Positions 27,620 to 36,742 of a stretch of DNA of 64,000 nt are shown here, in pieces (the first letter of the stretch is position 1; the number at the start of each line of letters is the position of its first letter). The DNA lies in the NCBI GenBank assembly GCA_963763135.1, contig CAVXNJ010000012.1, positions 248,001 to 312,000 on the forward strand. Direction: 5' to 3'. This DNA comes from JANMZO01 sp963763135. GTDB taxonomy: Bacteria > Actinomycetota > Acidimicrobiia > Acidimicrobiales > JANYDT01. The notes below the pieces were generated by a model. That model was not told where the DNA came from, did not search any database, and was given only the letters and a program-made list of their open reading frames with translations. The position numbers and the translations under genes were made by a program.

Positions 27620-28414
27620 TCAGGCTTTTGGCGTGGCCGATGCGCCGGCCCGCGATGTCGCCAGATCAGACCGAAGTGCTGCGACGACGGGCGTGTGGTC
27701 GTAGCCGACCGTGATCATCTGAAAGCCTTGAGCAGCGCGGGTTTCGGCGAGCGCGGCCGACGCCTGGATGCCGGCGACGACTCCGTGTCGACGACAGGCG
27801 TCGACGATTTTCGTAAGCGCGCTTTGGAATCGTTCATCGGCGTTGTCCATGAGGGGCGGGAGACCGAGAGTCAGCGACAGGTCGGCCGGTCCGACGTAGA
27901 TCGCCTCCATGCCCGGAACCGACAGAATCTCGTCGATGTTCTCGACCGCTTCGATGGTCTCGATCATGGGGAGGCACGTCACGCGCTCGTTGGCCCACCG
28001 GAAGTAGCCGGCGCCGTGACGCACCATTGCGCCGATCGGACCGAGGCTCCGCTTGCCGACCGGCGCGTAACGGCACGCAGCAACCGCTTGGGCGGCTTCT
28101 TCGGCGGTGTTGACCATCGGAACGATGACGCCCAGCGCGCCGGCGTCAAGCACGCGTCCGATCATGGCCGGCTCGTTCCACGGGACGCGCACGATCGGTG
28201 TAGTGGACGTGCGGGCCATGCCCTGCAGCATCGCCACAACATCGCTGTACTCGGCGAACCCGTGCTGCATGTCGATGCACACGTAGTCGTAGCCCGTGTC
28301 TCCGGCCACCTCGGCAAGGATCGGCTCACGCAGGAACATCCAGGCGCCAAGAGCGACGACGCCATCGTTCCATCGTTCACGTAGCGATGGCGGGGTGAGT
28401 GAGGGTGTGTTCAT
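27620..28414 (-). CDS. HpcH/HpaI family aldolase
   Basis: 264 residues. The HpcH/HpaI fold is shown by LGAWMFLREPILAEV (start), CIDMQHGFAEY (DxxHG metal/substrate region), IVRVPWNEPAMIGRVLDAGALG and AIYVGPADLSLTLG (GPxDLS). HpaI splits 2-hydroxyhepta-2,4-diene-dioate hydrate into pyruvate and succinate semialdehyde; related enzymes take other 2-keto acids. ATG overlaps the hydratase stop as ATGA, so the two are coupled. In this cluster it would supply the last carbon-carbon cleavage of a meta pathway. Confidence 0.88.
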   Translation of the reverse strand: MNTPSLTPPSLRERWNDGVVALGAWMFLREPILAEVAGDTGYDYVCIDMQHGFAEYSDVVAMLQGMARTSTTPIVRVPWNEPAMIGRVLDAGALGVIVPMVNTAEEAAQAVAACRYAPVGKRSLGPIGAMVRHGAGYFRWANERVTCLPMIETIEAVENIDEILSVPGMEAIYVGPADLSLTLGLPPLMDNADERFQSALTKIVDACRRHGVVAGIQASAALAETRAAQGFQMITVGYDHTPVVAALRSDLATSRAGASATPKA

Positions 28415-29223
28415 GAGTCCTTCCCGACCCTGGATGCTGAAGTGGAGAACGTGACGTCGCCGAGGGTGTTGAACATGGCGGTGATCGTGTCACCTGCTGC
28501 GAACGGGATGGCCTTCACGAACGAACCGGACAGGACCACACTCCCGGCTTCCATCGTTACACCGAAGGTGGCGAGCTTGTTGGCCAACCATACGATCGCA
28601 TTGATCGGGTTACCCATCACAGCTGAACCGACACCGGTCTCTTCAATCGTTCCGTTCTTGTAGAGGGCTGCCCCCTCGCGACGGATGTCGAGATCGGTGA
28701 GCTTGGCCGGGCGTCCGCCGAGCACGACCAGACCGCACCAGGCCGCATCGGCCACGCTGTCGATGAGCGGCTTCGGCCCCCGGCCGCTGTATCGACTGTC
28801 GACGATCTCGATGGCCGGCAGGACGAACTCCGTGGCCCGAACGACATCGGCGGCGTTGACTCCCGGTCCCGACAATCGGGAGCCGAGGACGAACGCGATC
28901 TCCATCTCGACGAGGGGCCGGTTGAGCCGGGTCATGTCGACCGTCGATCCTTCCGGGACAAACCAGTCATCGGTCAGCGTGCCGTAGTCGGGTTCGGTCG
29001 CGCCCGACATCTGCTGCATGGCCTTCGACGTGAGGCCGACCTTGTGACCCTTGATCGTTCGGCCCGACGCCACCTTCAGTTCAGTGACCAGTTGTGCTAT
29101 CCGATACGAGTCCTCGATATCCGCGTCGGGGTGGGTGACGGTGAACGGCTCGATCGGGGCATTGTTGAGTTCGGCCGCGAGGAGCGCCCGGGCCATGTCG
29201 GCCCGTTGATCATCGCTGAGCAT
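28411..29223 (-). CDS. 2-keto-4-pentenoate hydratase / HpaH-like
   Basis: 270 residues from ATG 29223, whose first base is the last base of the upstream FAH gene's stop. FAH-superfamily hydratase signatures are GRTIKGHKVGLTSKAMQQ, RPLVEMEIAFVLGSRL (acidic metal ligands ExE), IEIVDSRYSG and GSAVMGNPINAIVWLAN. These enzymes add water to 2-hydroxy-dienoates, producing the aldolase substrate. The gene order FAH, hydratase, aldolase matches homoprotocatechuate-type degradation (hpaG/hpaH/hpaI), but substrate specificity is inferred. Confidence 0.88.
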   Translation of the reverse strand: MLSDDQRADMARALLAAELNNAPIEPFTVTHPDADIEDSYRIAQLVTELKVASGRTIKGHKVGLTSKAMQQMSGATEPDYGTLTDDWFVPEGSTVDMTRLNRPLVEMEIAFVLGSRLSGPGVNAADVVRATEFVLPAIEIVDSRYSGRGPKPLIDSVADAAWCGLVVLGGRPAKLTDLDIRREGAALYKNGTIEETGVGSAVMGNPINAIVWLANKLATFGVTMEAGSVVLSGSFVKAIPFAAGDTITAMFNTLGDVTFSTSASRVGKDS

Positions 29224-30119
29224 CAGTTCTTGGCCCCGGACGTCTCTGACGCCGCCGCTCGTTCGGCGTCGCGCGCCGCCCACCAGTCGCCACCGAGGGC
29301 GACGCGTCGAATCCCGTCGGTATCCATCGGCTGATGTCCGACCCGGTTCGACGGGGCAGGCTTCTCCGCGACCGTGTTCGAGAGCCGGCCGACGCCGGTC
29401 ACTTCCACTTCGACGACGTCGCCGAGCTGCATGGGTCGCGAGTTCGCCGGGGTACCCGTGAGGATGACGTCGCCGGGAAGCAGCGTGATGTGACGGCAGA
29501 GGTCAGCGAGGATGTAGTCGATTCCGAACGTCATGGCCGAGACCGGGTCTTCCTGCACGACCTTGCCATTTATGTATGTGCGCAGATGTTGTTCGCGAAT
29601 GTCGATTCCTGAGACGATTCCCGGACCGACCGGGCAGTACCCGTCCTGACCCTTGACCCGCGTCATACCGCCCTGGTCGGTTTCGCGGAAGTCATGCAAC
29701 CCAACGTCGTTCGCAGGAGCGAAGCCGGCGATGTGATCCCATACATCGGCGGGAGCGACATCCGTCATCGGCCGCCCGATGATCGCAGCGATCTCCCCTT
29801 CGTAGTTGACGAATTGGCAATCGGCCGGACGGTAGAGCACGCCGCGATGGCTGTTCATCGCAGTCGGTGGCTTCTGGAAGTACGTCGGCTCGGTGAGCGA
29901 GGGGGCTCGAAACTCCACCCGTCGCGAGTCGTAATTCAAATGGATACATATGATCTTGCTCGGGTCGCATGGCGGAAGGTATACGGCCGTAGACTCCTCA
30001 ACCCGCCGCCCACCGGGCAGCAGCAGCTCGGTGCCATCCTCAGACGGCGTGACCCACTGCGGATACCCGCCGTGGATGATCCGGCGCATTTCTCGGCGCG
30101 GCCCCTCAAGTACGTTCAT
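29223..30119 (-). CDS. fumarylacetoacetate hydrolase family protein (HpaG-like)
   Basis: 298 residues from ATG 30119. The core has KIICIHLNYDSR, CQFVNYEGEIAAIIG (ExE metal ligands), GFAPANDVGLHDFR, GPGIVSGIDI and LPGDVILTGTPANSRPM near the C-terminus (GDxxxTGTP). Related proteins isomerise or decarboxylate 5-carboxymethyl-2-hydroxymuconate or hydrolyse acylpyruvates. First gene of the leftward arm. Its start is 144 bp from the divergent VOC gene, and the KstR2-like palindrome lies in this gap. Confidence 0.88.
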   Translation of the reverse strand: MNVLEGPRREMRRIIHGGYPQWVTPSEDGTELLLPGGRRVEESTAVYLPPCDPSKIICIHLNYDSRRVEFRAPSLTEPTYFQKPPTAMNSHRGVLYRPADCQFVNYEGEIAAIIGRPMTDVAPADVWDHIAGFAPANDVGLHDFRETDQGGMTRVKGQDGYCPVGPGIVSGIDIREQHLRTYINGKVVQEDPVSAMTFGIDYILADLCRHITLLPGDVILTGTPANSRPMQLGDVVEVEVTGVGRLSNTVAEKPAPSNRVGHQPMDTDGIRRVALGGDWWAARDAERAAASETSGAKN

Positions 30120-30169
30120 GGATGTCCCCCTCGTGTCGTGCGATGAGCGTAGACCGGCATCGCAAACCA

Positions 30170-30183
30170 AGCAAGCGCTTGTT
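30170..30183. promoter_or_regulatory. KstR2-type TetR operator candidate
   Basis: AGCAAGCGCTTGTT fits the AnCAAGnnCTTGnT pattern reported for mycobacterial KstR2. It sits in the divergent promoter between the FAH gene (start 30119) and VOC gene (start 30263). The TetR at 32.4 kb has a nearly KstR2-like recognition helix. Binding is inferred. Confidence 0.65.
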
Positions 30184-30262
30184 GCTTTTCTATGAGACGC
30201 CTGTCACACTCATCTGGGAGCATACCGTCGGGTAGCTCTTGCTTCTCAAAGGGGGAACTCTG

Positions 30263-30817
30263 ATGTCGTCCACTCGCCCATCGCATCCGTCGGTGAACCA
30301 TCTCGTGCTCGCGGTGCGAGACATCGAAGCCTCGCACCGCTTCTATGTCGATGTACTCGGCTTCGAACAGTGCGGAACGTTGAAGACGCCGTTCAAGCCC
30401 ACGCCCGACATGCGCTTCTACCGCGGCCACCCCGACCACCACCACGATTTCGCGCTGGTTCAGATTCCGGACCCAGCGTCGGCCCCTCCCGTCCAGCCGT
30501 GGCACATCTTCGGTTCGGCCCCCGGCGTCGGGCACATCGCACTCGCTTACGGCACGCGCGAGGAATGGCTCGCCCAACTCGAGCATCTCCAGGCGATGGA
30601 CGTGCCGATCTCGCTTCGTGGCAATCACGGCATGACGCACAGCGCGTACGTGGTGGACCCCGACGGCAACGGGATCGAGGTGCTCTACGAACTTCCCGCA
30701 GAAGTGTGGGAAGGCGATGTCGACGCGGCGCTCAGCTATTTCGAGCCGCTGCCCAACAAGGGACCGGAGACTCTGCACGATTCCACCGACTACGTGCGTT
30801 TCACCTCGAACGCCTGA
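30263..30817 (+). CDS. VOC family protein, possible extradiol dioxygenase
   Basis: 184 residues from ATG 30263. Vicinal oxygen chelate fold: NHLVLAVRDIEASHRFY (first His), GHIALAYGTREEW (second His) and the C-terminal VVDPDGNGIEVLYE (Glu ligand). It is a single VOC module, shorter than typical two-module catechol 2,3-dioxygenases. Position between ring hydroxylase and hydratase genes suggests it opens the catechol ring, but a lyase or isomerase is possible. Transcribed with the HpaB-type gene, 13 bp downstream. Confidence 0.8.
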   Translation: MSSTRPSHPSVNHLVLAVRDIEASHRFYVDVLGFEQCGTLKTPFKPTPDMRFYRGHPDHHHDFALVQIPDPASAPPVQPWHIFGSAPGVGHIALAYGTREEWLAQLEHLQAMDVPISLRGNHGMTHSAYVVDPDGNGIEVLYELPAEVWEGDVDAALSYFEPLPNKGPETLHDSTDYVRFTSNA

Positions 30818-30830
30818 TCCCGCGACGACC

Positions 30831-32297
30831 ATGCCAGCACGAACCGGCCAGGACTATCTCAACGGCCTGAAGGCCACGTCTCGCGAAATCTGGCTGGGGG
30901 GTGAGCGCGTCGAAAGCGTCACCGACCATCCGATGCTTGCGCCGGGAGCCGATGCGATCGCCGCCTATTACGACCTGCAGCACGAACACCCCGACGAACT
31001 GCTGATCCCCGATCCAGAAACGGGAGAGGCGATCAACATCTCGCACATGCAGCCTCGCTCCATCGACGATCTGCACCGCCGCCACATCGGGCTGGCGCGT
31101 ATCTCCGAGCTCAGCATGGGCGTGATGGGCCGCACGCCCGATTACATGAACGTCACGTTCGCCGGTTTCGCCGACGACCACACGCGCTGGTCGGGACCCG
31201 ACGGAAGCAATGAGGTCGGGCACGAAAACCTCGTGGCGTTCCAGAAGCGCCTCCGCCGCAACGACATCTCGTTGACCCACACGATCATCCATCCAACCGT
31301 CGACAAGGCGAAGGATTCGGTCTTCGCGGGCAACCCTGTACCGATCCACAAAGTGGGCGAGACCGCCGATTCGATCATCGTGCGAGGGTGTCGGCTTCTT
31401 GCGACGCTGGCGCCGTACGCCGATGAGCAGACGGTGTATCCGTCGACGCCATTGCCTCCCGGCGCCAATGAGTACGCGCTTTCGTTCACGGTTCCGATGG
31501 ACGCGCCGGGCCTGGTGTTTTTGTGTCGCGACAGTGGAATCCGGCCGACCGCCAACCCGGTCGATGCACCGTTCTCCACCCGCTTCGACGAGCAGGACGC
31601 GCTTTGCATTTTCGACAACGTGGAAATCGCCAAGAAGGACGTGTTCATCGACGGCAACCTCGACGTCTACAACCAGGTGATGGGCCTGTCGTCGTGGTGG
31701 CCAAACATCATGCAGCAGACAACCATACGTGCACTTACGAAGCTGGAGTTTGCGTATGGCCTCCTGGTCCGCATGGCCGAGGCGGTGAACGACAACTCCG
31801 AGCGCACGATGGAAATGCTCGGCGAGGTGCTCGGCTACGTCGAGGTGACCCGCAACGCCGTTCTGCTCGCGGAGCTCAATGCCAAGACCTGGGAGGGTGG
31901 CGGGGTCTATCCCGAAGCCCGGGCCCTGGCTCCTATGCGCGCATTGCTTCCCGACTGGTTCACCCGGGTGAACGACATCATCAAGATCATCGGGAGTCAC
32001 AACCTGCTGGCTGCGGCAGGCCGAGGCGCGCTCGACGACCCGAGGATCAACGCACTCATGAACGAGTTTCAGCCGGGAGCAAACGGCATGTGCGCCGAGA
32101 CGCGCTCGGCCGTGTACCGCCTCGCCTGGGATTTCACCGGCTCGCTCCTCGGATGTCGCAACGAACTGTACGAACGCAACTACCTTTCGTCGGCCAAGAC
32201 CAACCGAATGGCGTCGCACAAGTACTACTCCGAAGCCAACCGTCAACGCGGCAACGAGCTCGTCGACAAGGTCCTGGCCGACGCCCGGGCCCGTTGA
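30831..32297 (+). CDS. hpaB: 4-hydroxyphenylacetate 3-monooxygenase, oxygenase component (HpaB-like)
   Basis: 488 residues from ATG 30831; the longer open frame overlaps the VOC gene. HpaB-family landmarks are the N-terminal TGQDYLNGLKATSREIWLGG, the middle FTVPMDAPGLVFLCRDSG, and the C-terminal FQPGANGMCAETRSAVYRLA. These FADH2-using enzymes ortho-hydroxylate phenols to catechols; the flavin reductase partner (HpaC) is not in the window. It would make the catechol that the VOC protein or the LigB-like protein could cleave. The exact phenol is not determined by sequence. Confidence 0.88.
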   Translation: MPARTGQDYLNGLKATSREIWLGGERVESVTDHPMLAPGADAIAAYYDLQHEHPDELLIPDPETGEAINISHMQPRSIDDLHRRHIGLARISELSMGVMGRTPDYMNVTFAGFADDHTRWSGPDGSNEVGHENLVAFQKRLRRNDISLTHTIIHPTVDKAKDSVFAGNPVPIHKVGETADSIIVRGCRLLATLAPYADEQTVYPSTPLPPGANEYALSFTVPMDAPGLVFLCRDSGIRPTANPVDAPFSTRFDEQDALCIFDNVEIAKKDVFIDGNLDVYNQVMGLSSWWPNIMQQTTIRALTKLEFAYGLLVRMAEAVNDNSERTMEMLGEVLGYVEVTRNAVLLAELNAKTWEGGGVYPEARALAPMRALLPDWFTRVNDIIKIIGSHNLLAAAGRGALDDPRINALMNEFQPGANGMCAETRSAVYRLAWDFTGSLLGCRNELYERNYLSSAKTNRMASHKYYSEANRQRGNELVDKVLADARAR

Positions 32298-32418
32298 TTT
32301 GGTGGTGGACGATTGGTCTGTCGAACATGTGGCCGAAGATGCCACGAGGCAGCACTTTCGGCTACATAAACAGAGGGAGTGGGAAAGTGAGATCGCCTTC
32401 GCTCGGTAGGATCGGGTC

Positions 32419-33039
32419 GTGACTTCCCCTGCGCCCGCCCGCTCGACATCCCGGGCGAACTCGTCGGCCCGGCGCCAGCAGATTCTCGATACCGCCACCG
32501 AGGTGTTCGCCGATAAAGGGATTCTGGCGGCGACCGTACGCGACATCAGCGAGCGGGCCGGCATCCTCTCGGGCAGTCTGTATCACCACTTCACCTCAAA
32601 AGAGGAGATGATCGTGGAGATCCTGGCCCCGGTGATCACGTCACAGGTCGAGGCATTCGACCGCATCCTGGCACTCAAGCTCGATGACCCGATCGAGACG
32701 CTGCGTCGGGGTGTGGCGGTGGCGATTGCGCAAACTGCCGCCAATCCCAATGTCGCCCGCATTCTCCGGCAGGACGAGCACCACATCCGTGACCTCCCCG
32801 GGCTCGACGAGGTTCGGCAGCAGCGCCGTGCCATTCGAGCGCGTATGGAGGCGATCGTTCAGGCGGGAATCGCGTCGGGTCGCTTCCGGTCCGACGTGGC
32901 TCCGTCGGTCGCGGCGTTGGCCGTCTTCGATTTCGTGCTCGGCGCGTACCGGCTCCTGGAGCCCCTCGGACGGTCCACACCCGAGGAAGTCACCCGTCAA
33001 CTCACCGTGTTGATCCTCGAGGGGCTCAGCGCGTCGTAG
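32419..33039 (+). CDS. TetR/AcrR family regulator, KstR2-like
   Basis: 206 residues from GTG 32419. The helix-turn-helix (TVRDISERAGILSGSLYHHF, about residues 37-56) is close to that of KstR2, which controls steroid-ring degradation genes in mycobacteria. The C-terminal domain differs and presumably binds a pathway acyl-CoA or acid. It lies 122 bp after the HpaB gene on the same strand. The matching palindrome at 30170-30183 makes it the likely repressor of both arms of the cluster. Confidence 0.85.
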   Translation: MTSPAPARSTSRANSSARRQQILDTATEVFADKGILAATVRDISERAGILSGSLYHHFTSKEEMIVEILAPVITSQVEAFDRILALKLDDPIETLRRGVAVAIAQTAANPNVARILRQDEHHIRDLPGLDEVRQQRRAIRARMEAIVQAGIASGRFRSDVAPSVAALAVFDFVLGAYRLLEPLGRSTPEEVTRQLTVLILEGLSAS

Positions 33040-33063
33040 TGGCGATGCACCCGCCGGTCGTCG

Positions 33064-33870
33064 TCACGCCAGAAACGGACGAAGCACGGCCGCCGCGGCG
33101 GCAGGTGAATCCACGGGAATCACGTGGGCTGAATCGAGCTCCACGAGTTGCGCGTCGCGGATACGGTCCGCCATCTGAGCCATGACGTCACCTTTGACCC
33201 ACGTGCGACTCGCATGAGCGAGCAGGGTCGGACACGTGATCGCGTCGAGGGTTGACCAGTGATCTCCATCACGAAACGGCCAGCGTTCGAAGAAGTACGG
33301 GTCGTGCTTCGGGACGAGGGTTCCGTCAGGACCCGGCCGGAGCGAGCCGTGCAGCATCGCGTCCACGGCGGCGGTCGGTGCGGCCGGCTGCATCGACTGG
33401 ATCCACGCCCCTGCTTCGTCGTCAGTGGTGAATGAACGCGGCCGAGGCATCACCTCGTCGGCCTTCGAGGTGAACGACGGTTCGATGTCGAGCAACACCA
33501 GTCGACGCACCTGGTCGGGATGGCGTGCGGCAAACTCCAATGCGACCAGGGCACCCCAGGAAGAACCAACAAGATCAAAAGGCTGCCCGATCGAGTTCGT
33601 GTGCAGCGACAGATCGTCGACGTGGTCATTCGTGGTGTAGCTGTGATCAGCGGACCACGCACTGTCTCCGTGTCCACGCAGGTCTACGGCCAGTACTCCG
33701 TGATCAGGCAAGTCGGCGGCGAGTGCATGCCAGGCCCATGCACACCCCGTGACCCCGTGCACGGCCACGACATTCGGCGAGTGCGTTCCGAACGCCAGCG
33801 AGTGCAGCGGGCCGACCGGCGATGGCGTCCAACGGTGCTGAACGAGAGACGTTTGAAAGAACTGCGCCAT
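33064..33870 (-). CDS. alpha/beta hydrolase
   Basis: 268 residues from ATG 33870. Alpha/beta hydrolase motifs are VVAVHGVTGCAWAWHALA (HG oxyanion region), VLAVDLRGHGDS, the nucleophile elbow LVGSSWGALVALE (GxSxG as GSSWG) and a late VELDSAHVIPVDSP carrying the catalytic His. Probably an esterase or a meta-cleavage-product hydrolase given the aromatic cluster next door, but nothing in the sequence fixes the substrate. It converges on the TetR gene (24 bp between ends). Confidence 0.85.
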   Translation of the reverse strand: MAQFFQTSLVQHRWTPSPVGPLHSLAFGTHSPNVVAVHGVTGCAWAWHALAADLPDHGVLAVDLRGHGDSAWSADHSYTTNDHVDDLSLHTNSIGQPFDLVGSSWGALVALEFAARHPDQVRRLVLLDIEPSFTSKADEVMPRPRSFTTDDEAGAWIQSMQPAAPTAAVDAMLHGSLRPGPDGTLVPKHDPYFFERWPFRDGDHWSTLDAITCPTLLAHASRTWVKGDVMAQMADRIRDAQLVELDSAHVIPVDSPAAAAAVLRPFLA

Positions 33871-34012
33871 GTGGTTACTCCCTGATTGCGGTCGCGGTGC
33901 GAAGCGCACCCGGTGAGGTTAGTTGCGCCGGATCGCATCAGCAGCAAGGCCACCCGGGATGTCCGGCACGACCTCACGGGAATCGAACGCGACATACCGC
34001 TACGATGCGAGC

Positions 34013-36742
34013 GTGAACGACGGGCGTGATGTTCCATCAGGAACGGTGACGTTCCTGTTCACTGACATCGAGGGTTCCACGCGCCTGTGGGACGAACATC
34101 CCGACCAGATGGCAGATGCGATTGCTCGCCACGACCTTTTGGCCCGTGCCGCGATGAAGGCGAACCATGGGCACGTCTTCACGACAGCGGGGGATTCGTT
34201 CGCCGTTGCGTTCTCGCGGGCCGACGATGCAGTCGCTGCCGCAGTGAGTCTCCAACGCCTGCTCGCAGCCGAGGCGTGGCCGCACGAGACGCCGATCCGG
34301 GTGCGAATGGGCATACATACCGGCGAGGCCACCGAGCGGGACGGTGATTATTTCGGCTCGTCGGTGAACCGCACCGCCCGTTTGATGTCAGCGGGTCATG
34401 GTGGTCAGGTTCTCGTGTCGGGCACCACCATCGGCCTCGGATCGCTGTCCGCAGCGGAACTGGTCGATCTTGGCGAACACCGTTTGAAGGACCTCAGCGA
34501 ACCGTTGCGCGTGTTCCAGGTTCTTGGCGCGGATCTGAAGTCTGATTTCCCCGCACTTCGCACGTTGTCGGAGAAACGGACCAACCTTCCGGTCCAGCAC
34601 ACTTCGTTTGTCGGGCGCGACGGCGAGATAGAGCGACTGCTTCCGATGCTTCAGCCGGGTCAACTGACGGTGCTCACGGGCGTAGGAGGCGGCGGCAAGA
34701 CGCGTCTCGCATTGCACGCGGGCGCGCTGGTGTCGGAGCGCTTCACCGACGGCGTGTGGTTCGCTGAACTGGCCGCGGTCCGCGACCCCGACGCGGTCGC
34801 AGCTCACGTGGCCGGGGTGTTGGAAGTGCCGGTCCCGCCCGGCATGTCGCCGACGTCGGCCGTAGCGGGTTGGATAGCCAACCGGAAGCTGCTGCTCGTC
34901 GTCGACAACTGCGAACACGTTCTCGATGCTGCTGCTGAGCTCATCGAAGGACTCCGGGATCGTTGTGCGGGCCTGGGAATATTGGCGACCAGTCGTGAAG
35001 GACTCGCCGTCGACGGCGAAGCGATTCTGGCGATCGCGCCGTTGAACGGTGACGCGTCCGTTGAGTTGTTCTGTGACCGATCCGGACTCGCCGTCGCATC
35101 TCTGCCCGTCGAGCGTCACCGGGCCATCGTCGAACTGTGTGGACATCTCGACGGTCTTCCGTTGGCATTGGAGCTGGCTGCCGCGCGAACGCGCAGTCTG
35201 CCGCCGGAAGAAATTGGCCGTCGGCTCGGTGAACGCTTTCGTCTTTTGGGTGGCACGAAGCGGGCGAGGTCAGACCGTCACCGCACGTTGCGCACCGCCA
35301 TCGACTGGTCGTACCAGCTACTCGAACCGAAAGAGCAGGACCTGTTCTGCCGGATGGCGGTCTTCGCCGGTCGATTCGGTTTGGATGGGGCCGAAGCGTT
35401 AGCCGAAGGAAGCTCCATCGCCCCCGACGATGTCATCGACGTCGTCGACCGTCTCGTCGACAAGTCCATGCTCGTGGCCGACACCTCTGGTACGCGACCG
35501 TTGTACGGACTGTTGGAGTCGCTCCGCGACTATGGCCTGGACCAGTTGACCGATGGCGACGGGGTTCGCCGGCTGCACGCGCAATTCCACGGAAGACTCG
35601 TCCAGCGACTCATCCGGGAGTTGCGTACCAACCGCGAATCTGCGGCACTAGACGAGCTCGACAACGCGTGGGCCGACATCCGATCGGCGGTGGGCTGGGC
35701 CGTCGAGGCCGACGACGTCGACTCGGCGATGGAACTCTTGCGAGGGCTGGGATACGAGGCGGTATTCCGACTCCGACCGGAAGTCGGCGACTGGGCCGAA
35801 CGGGCCCTGGCCATGACCTCCGCGGAGGCGAGCTCATACGCTTCCCAGCTGTATGCCACCGCGGCGATGGTCGCGGCGTTTCGTGGGGACTTCGAGCTGG
35901 CGCGCCGTCGAATCGCTTCCGCCGACGAACTGCGCGAACCCGACGCCTCGTTCACCTTCGACGAAACCTACGGACCGGCGGTCGTCAGCATTTGGAGCGG
36001 CCGGCCCGACGAGGCCTATCACATCGCTCAACGAATCGCCGTGGCCCAGGACCTGACTCCAGAGTTCGGCACAGCCTGGGCCGAGTACAACCGGGTTCTC
36101 TACGCCACGTACCTGAACAACGATGCCGCGGCAGAGCAGCACCTCGCCAACGCTCGGCACCTAAGCGACCATGTCTACGGACCCACCGTGCGCGCTGCGG
36201 TCCCGTTCGCCCAAGGCACCGTTCAGCTTCGCGATCGCCCGGCCGAAGCACGGGAGTCTTTCCTCCGTGCACTTACTATTGCCTCAGAGGTTCGCTGCCC
36301 TTGGTATCACTCCGCGGTGACGGCATTCGTGGCCAACATCGATGCCCGGCTGGGCGATCCGGTCGATGCTCTCGGTCGTTTCCGTTCCGTACTCAACGAC
36401 ATGCGTGAAGGGGACAACTACGGCATCACCGGTGCGACCATCAAGCGGGTGGCCTGCTGCCTCGGTCGCATCGGTCGGTTCGACGTAGGACTCGCTGCCG
36501 TCGCCGCCGAGGATAACCAGCAGTACCGAACGTCAATCCTCCCCGACCTGAACGCGCAGATCATCGAGTTCCAGGCTGCCGCAACGACCGCTCTATCACC
36601 CGACGCAATCGCCGAAGCTCAGCAGCGGGGTGCCCGCTGGTCCATCGCCGACGCCGTCCGGGCCTGCATCGACGAGATCGACACCGTCCTCGCCGCAACA
36701 CCGGCAGCGGCTAGTTCGAAACAGACACGCGAAGACGTGTGA
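34013..36742 (+). CDS. class III cyclase-STAND ATPase regulator
   Basis: 909 residues from GTG 34013. The N-terminal cyclase domain has both metal-binding Asp sites (TFLFTDIEGSTRLW; TTAGDSFAVAF) and the SSVNRTARLM transition-state Asn/Arg (residues 10-130). A STAND/NB-ARC ATPase follows: LTGVGGGGKTRLALHAG (Walker A, near 222) and LLLVVDNCEHVLD (Walker B), with LPLALELAAARTRSL. The C-terminal 350 residues are TPR-like helices. Such proteins probably make cAMP under control of a peptide or protein sensor. No DNA-binding domain is seen. Its 3' end overlaps the convergent paralogue by 32 bp. Confidence 0.88.
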   Translation: MNDGRDVPSGTVTFLFTDIEGSTRLWDEHPDQMADAIARHDLLARAAMKANHGHVFTTAGDSFAVAFSRADDAVAAAVSLQRLLAAEAWPHETPIRVRMGIHTGEATERDGDYFGSSVNRTARLMSAGHGGQVLVSGTTIGLGSLSAAELVDLGEHRLKDLSEPLRVFQVLGADLKSDFPALRTLSEKRTNLPVQHTSFVGRDGEIERLLPMLQPGQLTVLTGVGGGGKTRLALHAGALVSERFTDGVWFAELAAVRDPDAVAAHVAGVLEVPVPPGMSPTSAVAGWIANRKLLLVVDNCEHVLDAAAELIEGLRDRCAGLGILATSREGLAVDGEAILAIAPLNGDASVELFCDRSGLAVASLPVERHRAIVELCGHLDGLPLALELAAARTRSLPPEEIGRRLGERFRLLGGTKRARSDRHRTLRTAIDWSYQLLEPKEQDLFCRMAVFAGRFGLDGAEALAEGSSIAPDDVIDVVDRLVDKSMLVADTSGTRPLYGLLESLRDYGLDQLTDGDGVRRLHAQFHGRLVQRLIRELRTNRESAALDELDNAWADIRSAVGWAVEADDVDSAMELLRGLGYEAVFRLRPEVGDWAERALAMTSAEASSYASQLYATAAMVAAFRGDFELARRRIASADELREPDASFTFDETYGPAVVSIWSGRPDEAYHIAQRIAVAQDLTPEFGTAWAEYNRVLYATYLNNDAAAEQHLANARHLSDHVYGPTVRAAVPFAQGTVQLRDRPAEARESFLRALTIASEVRCPWYHSAVTAFVANIDARLGDPVDALGRFRSVLNDMREGDNYGITGATIKRVACCLGRIGRFDVGLAAVAAEDNQQYRTSILPDLNAQIIEFQAAATTALSPDAIAEAQQRGARWSIADAVRACIDEIDTVLAATPAAASSKQTREDV

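Noticed and set aside
30801..32564. 587-codon minus-strand open frame opposite the HpaB gene
   Set aside because: It mirrors the codon pattern of the clear HpaB-family gene and shows no domain; a high-GC shadow.
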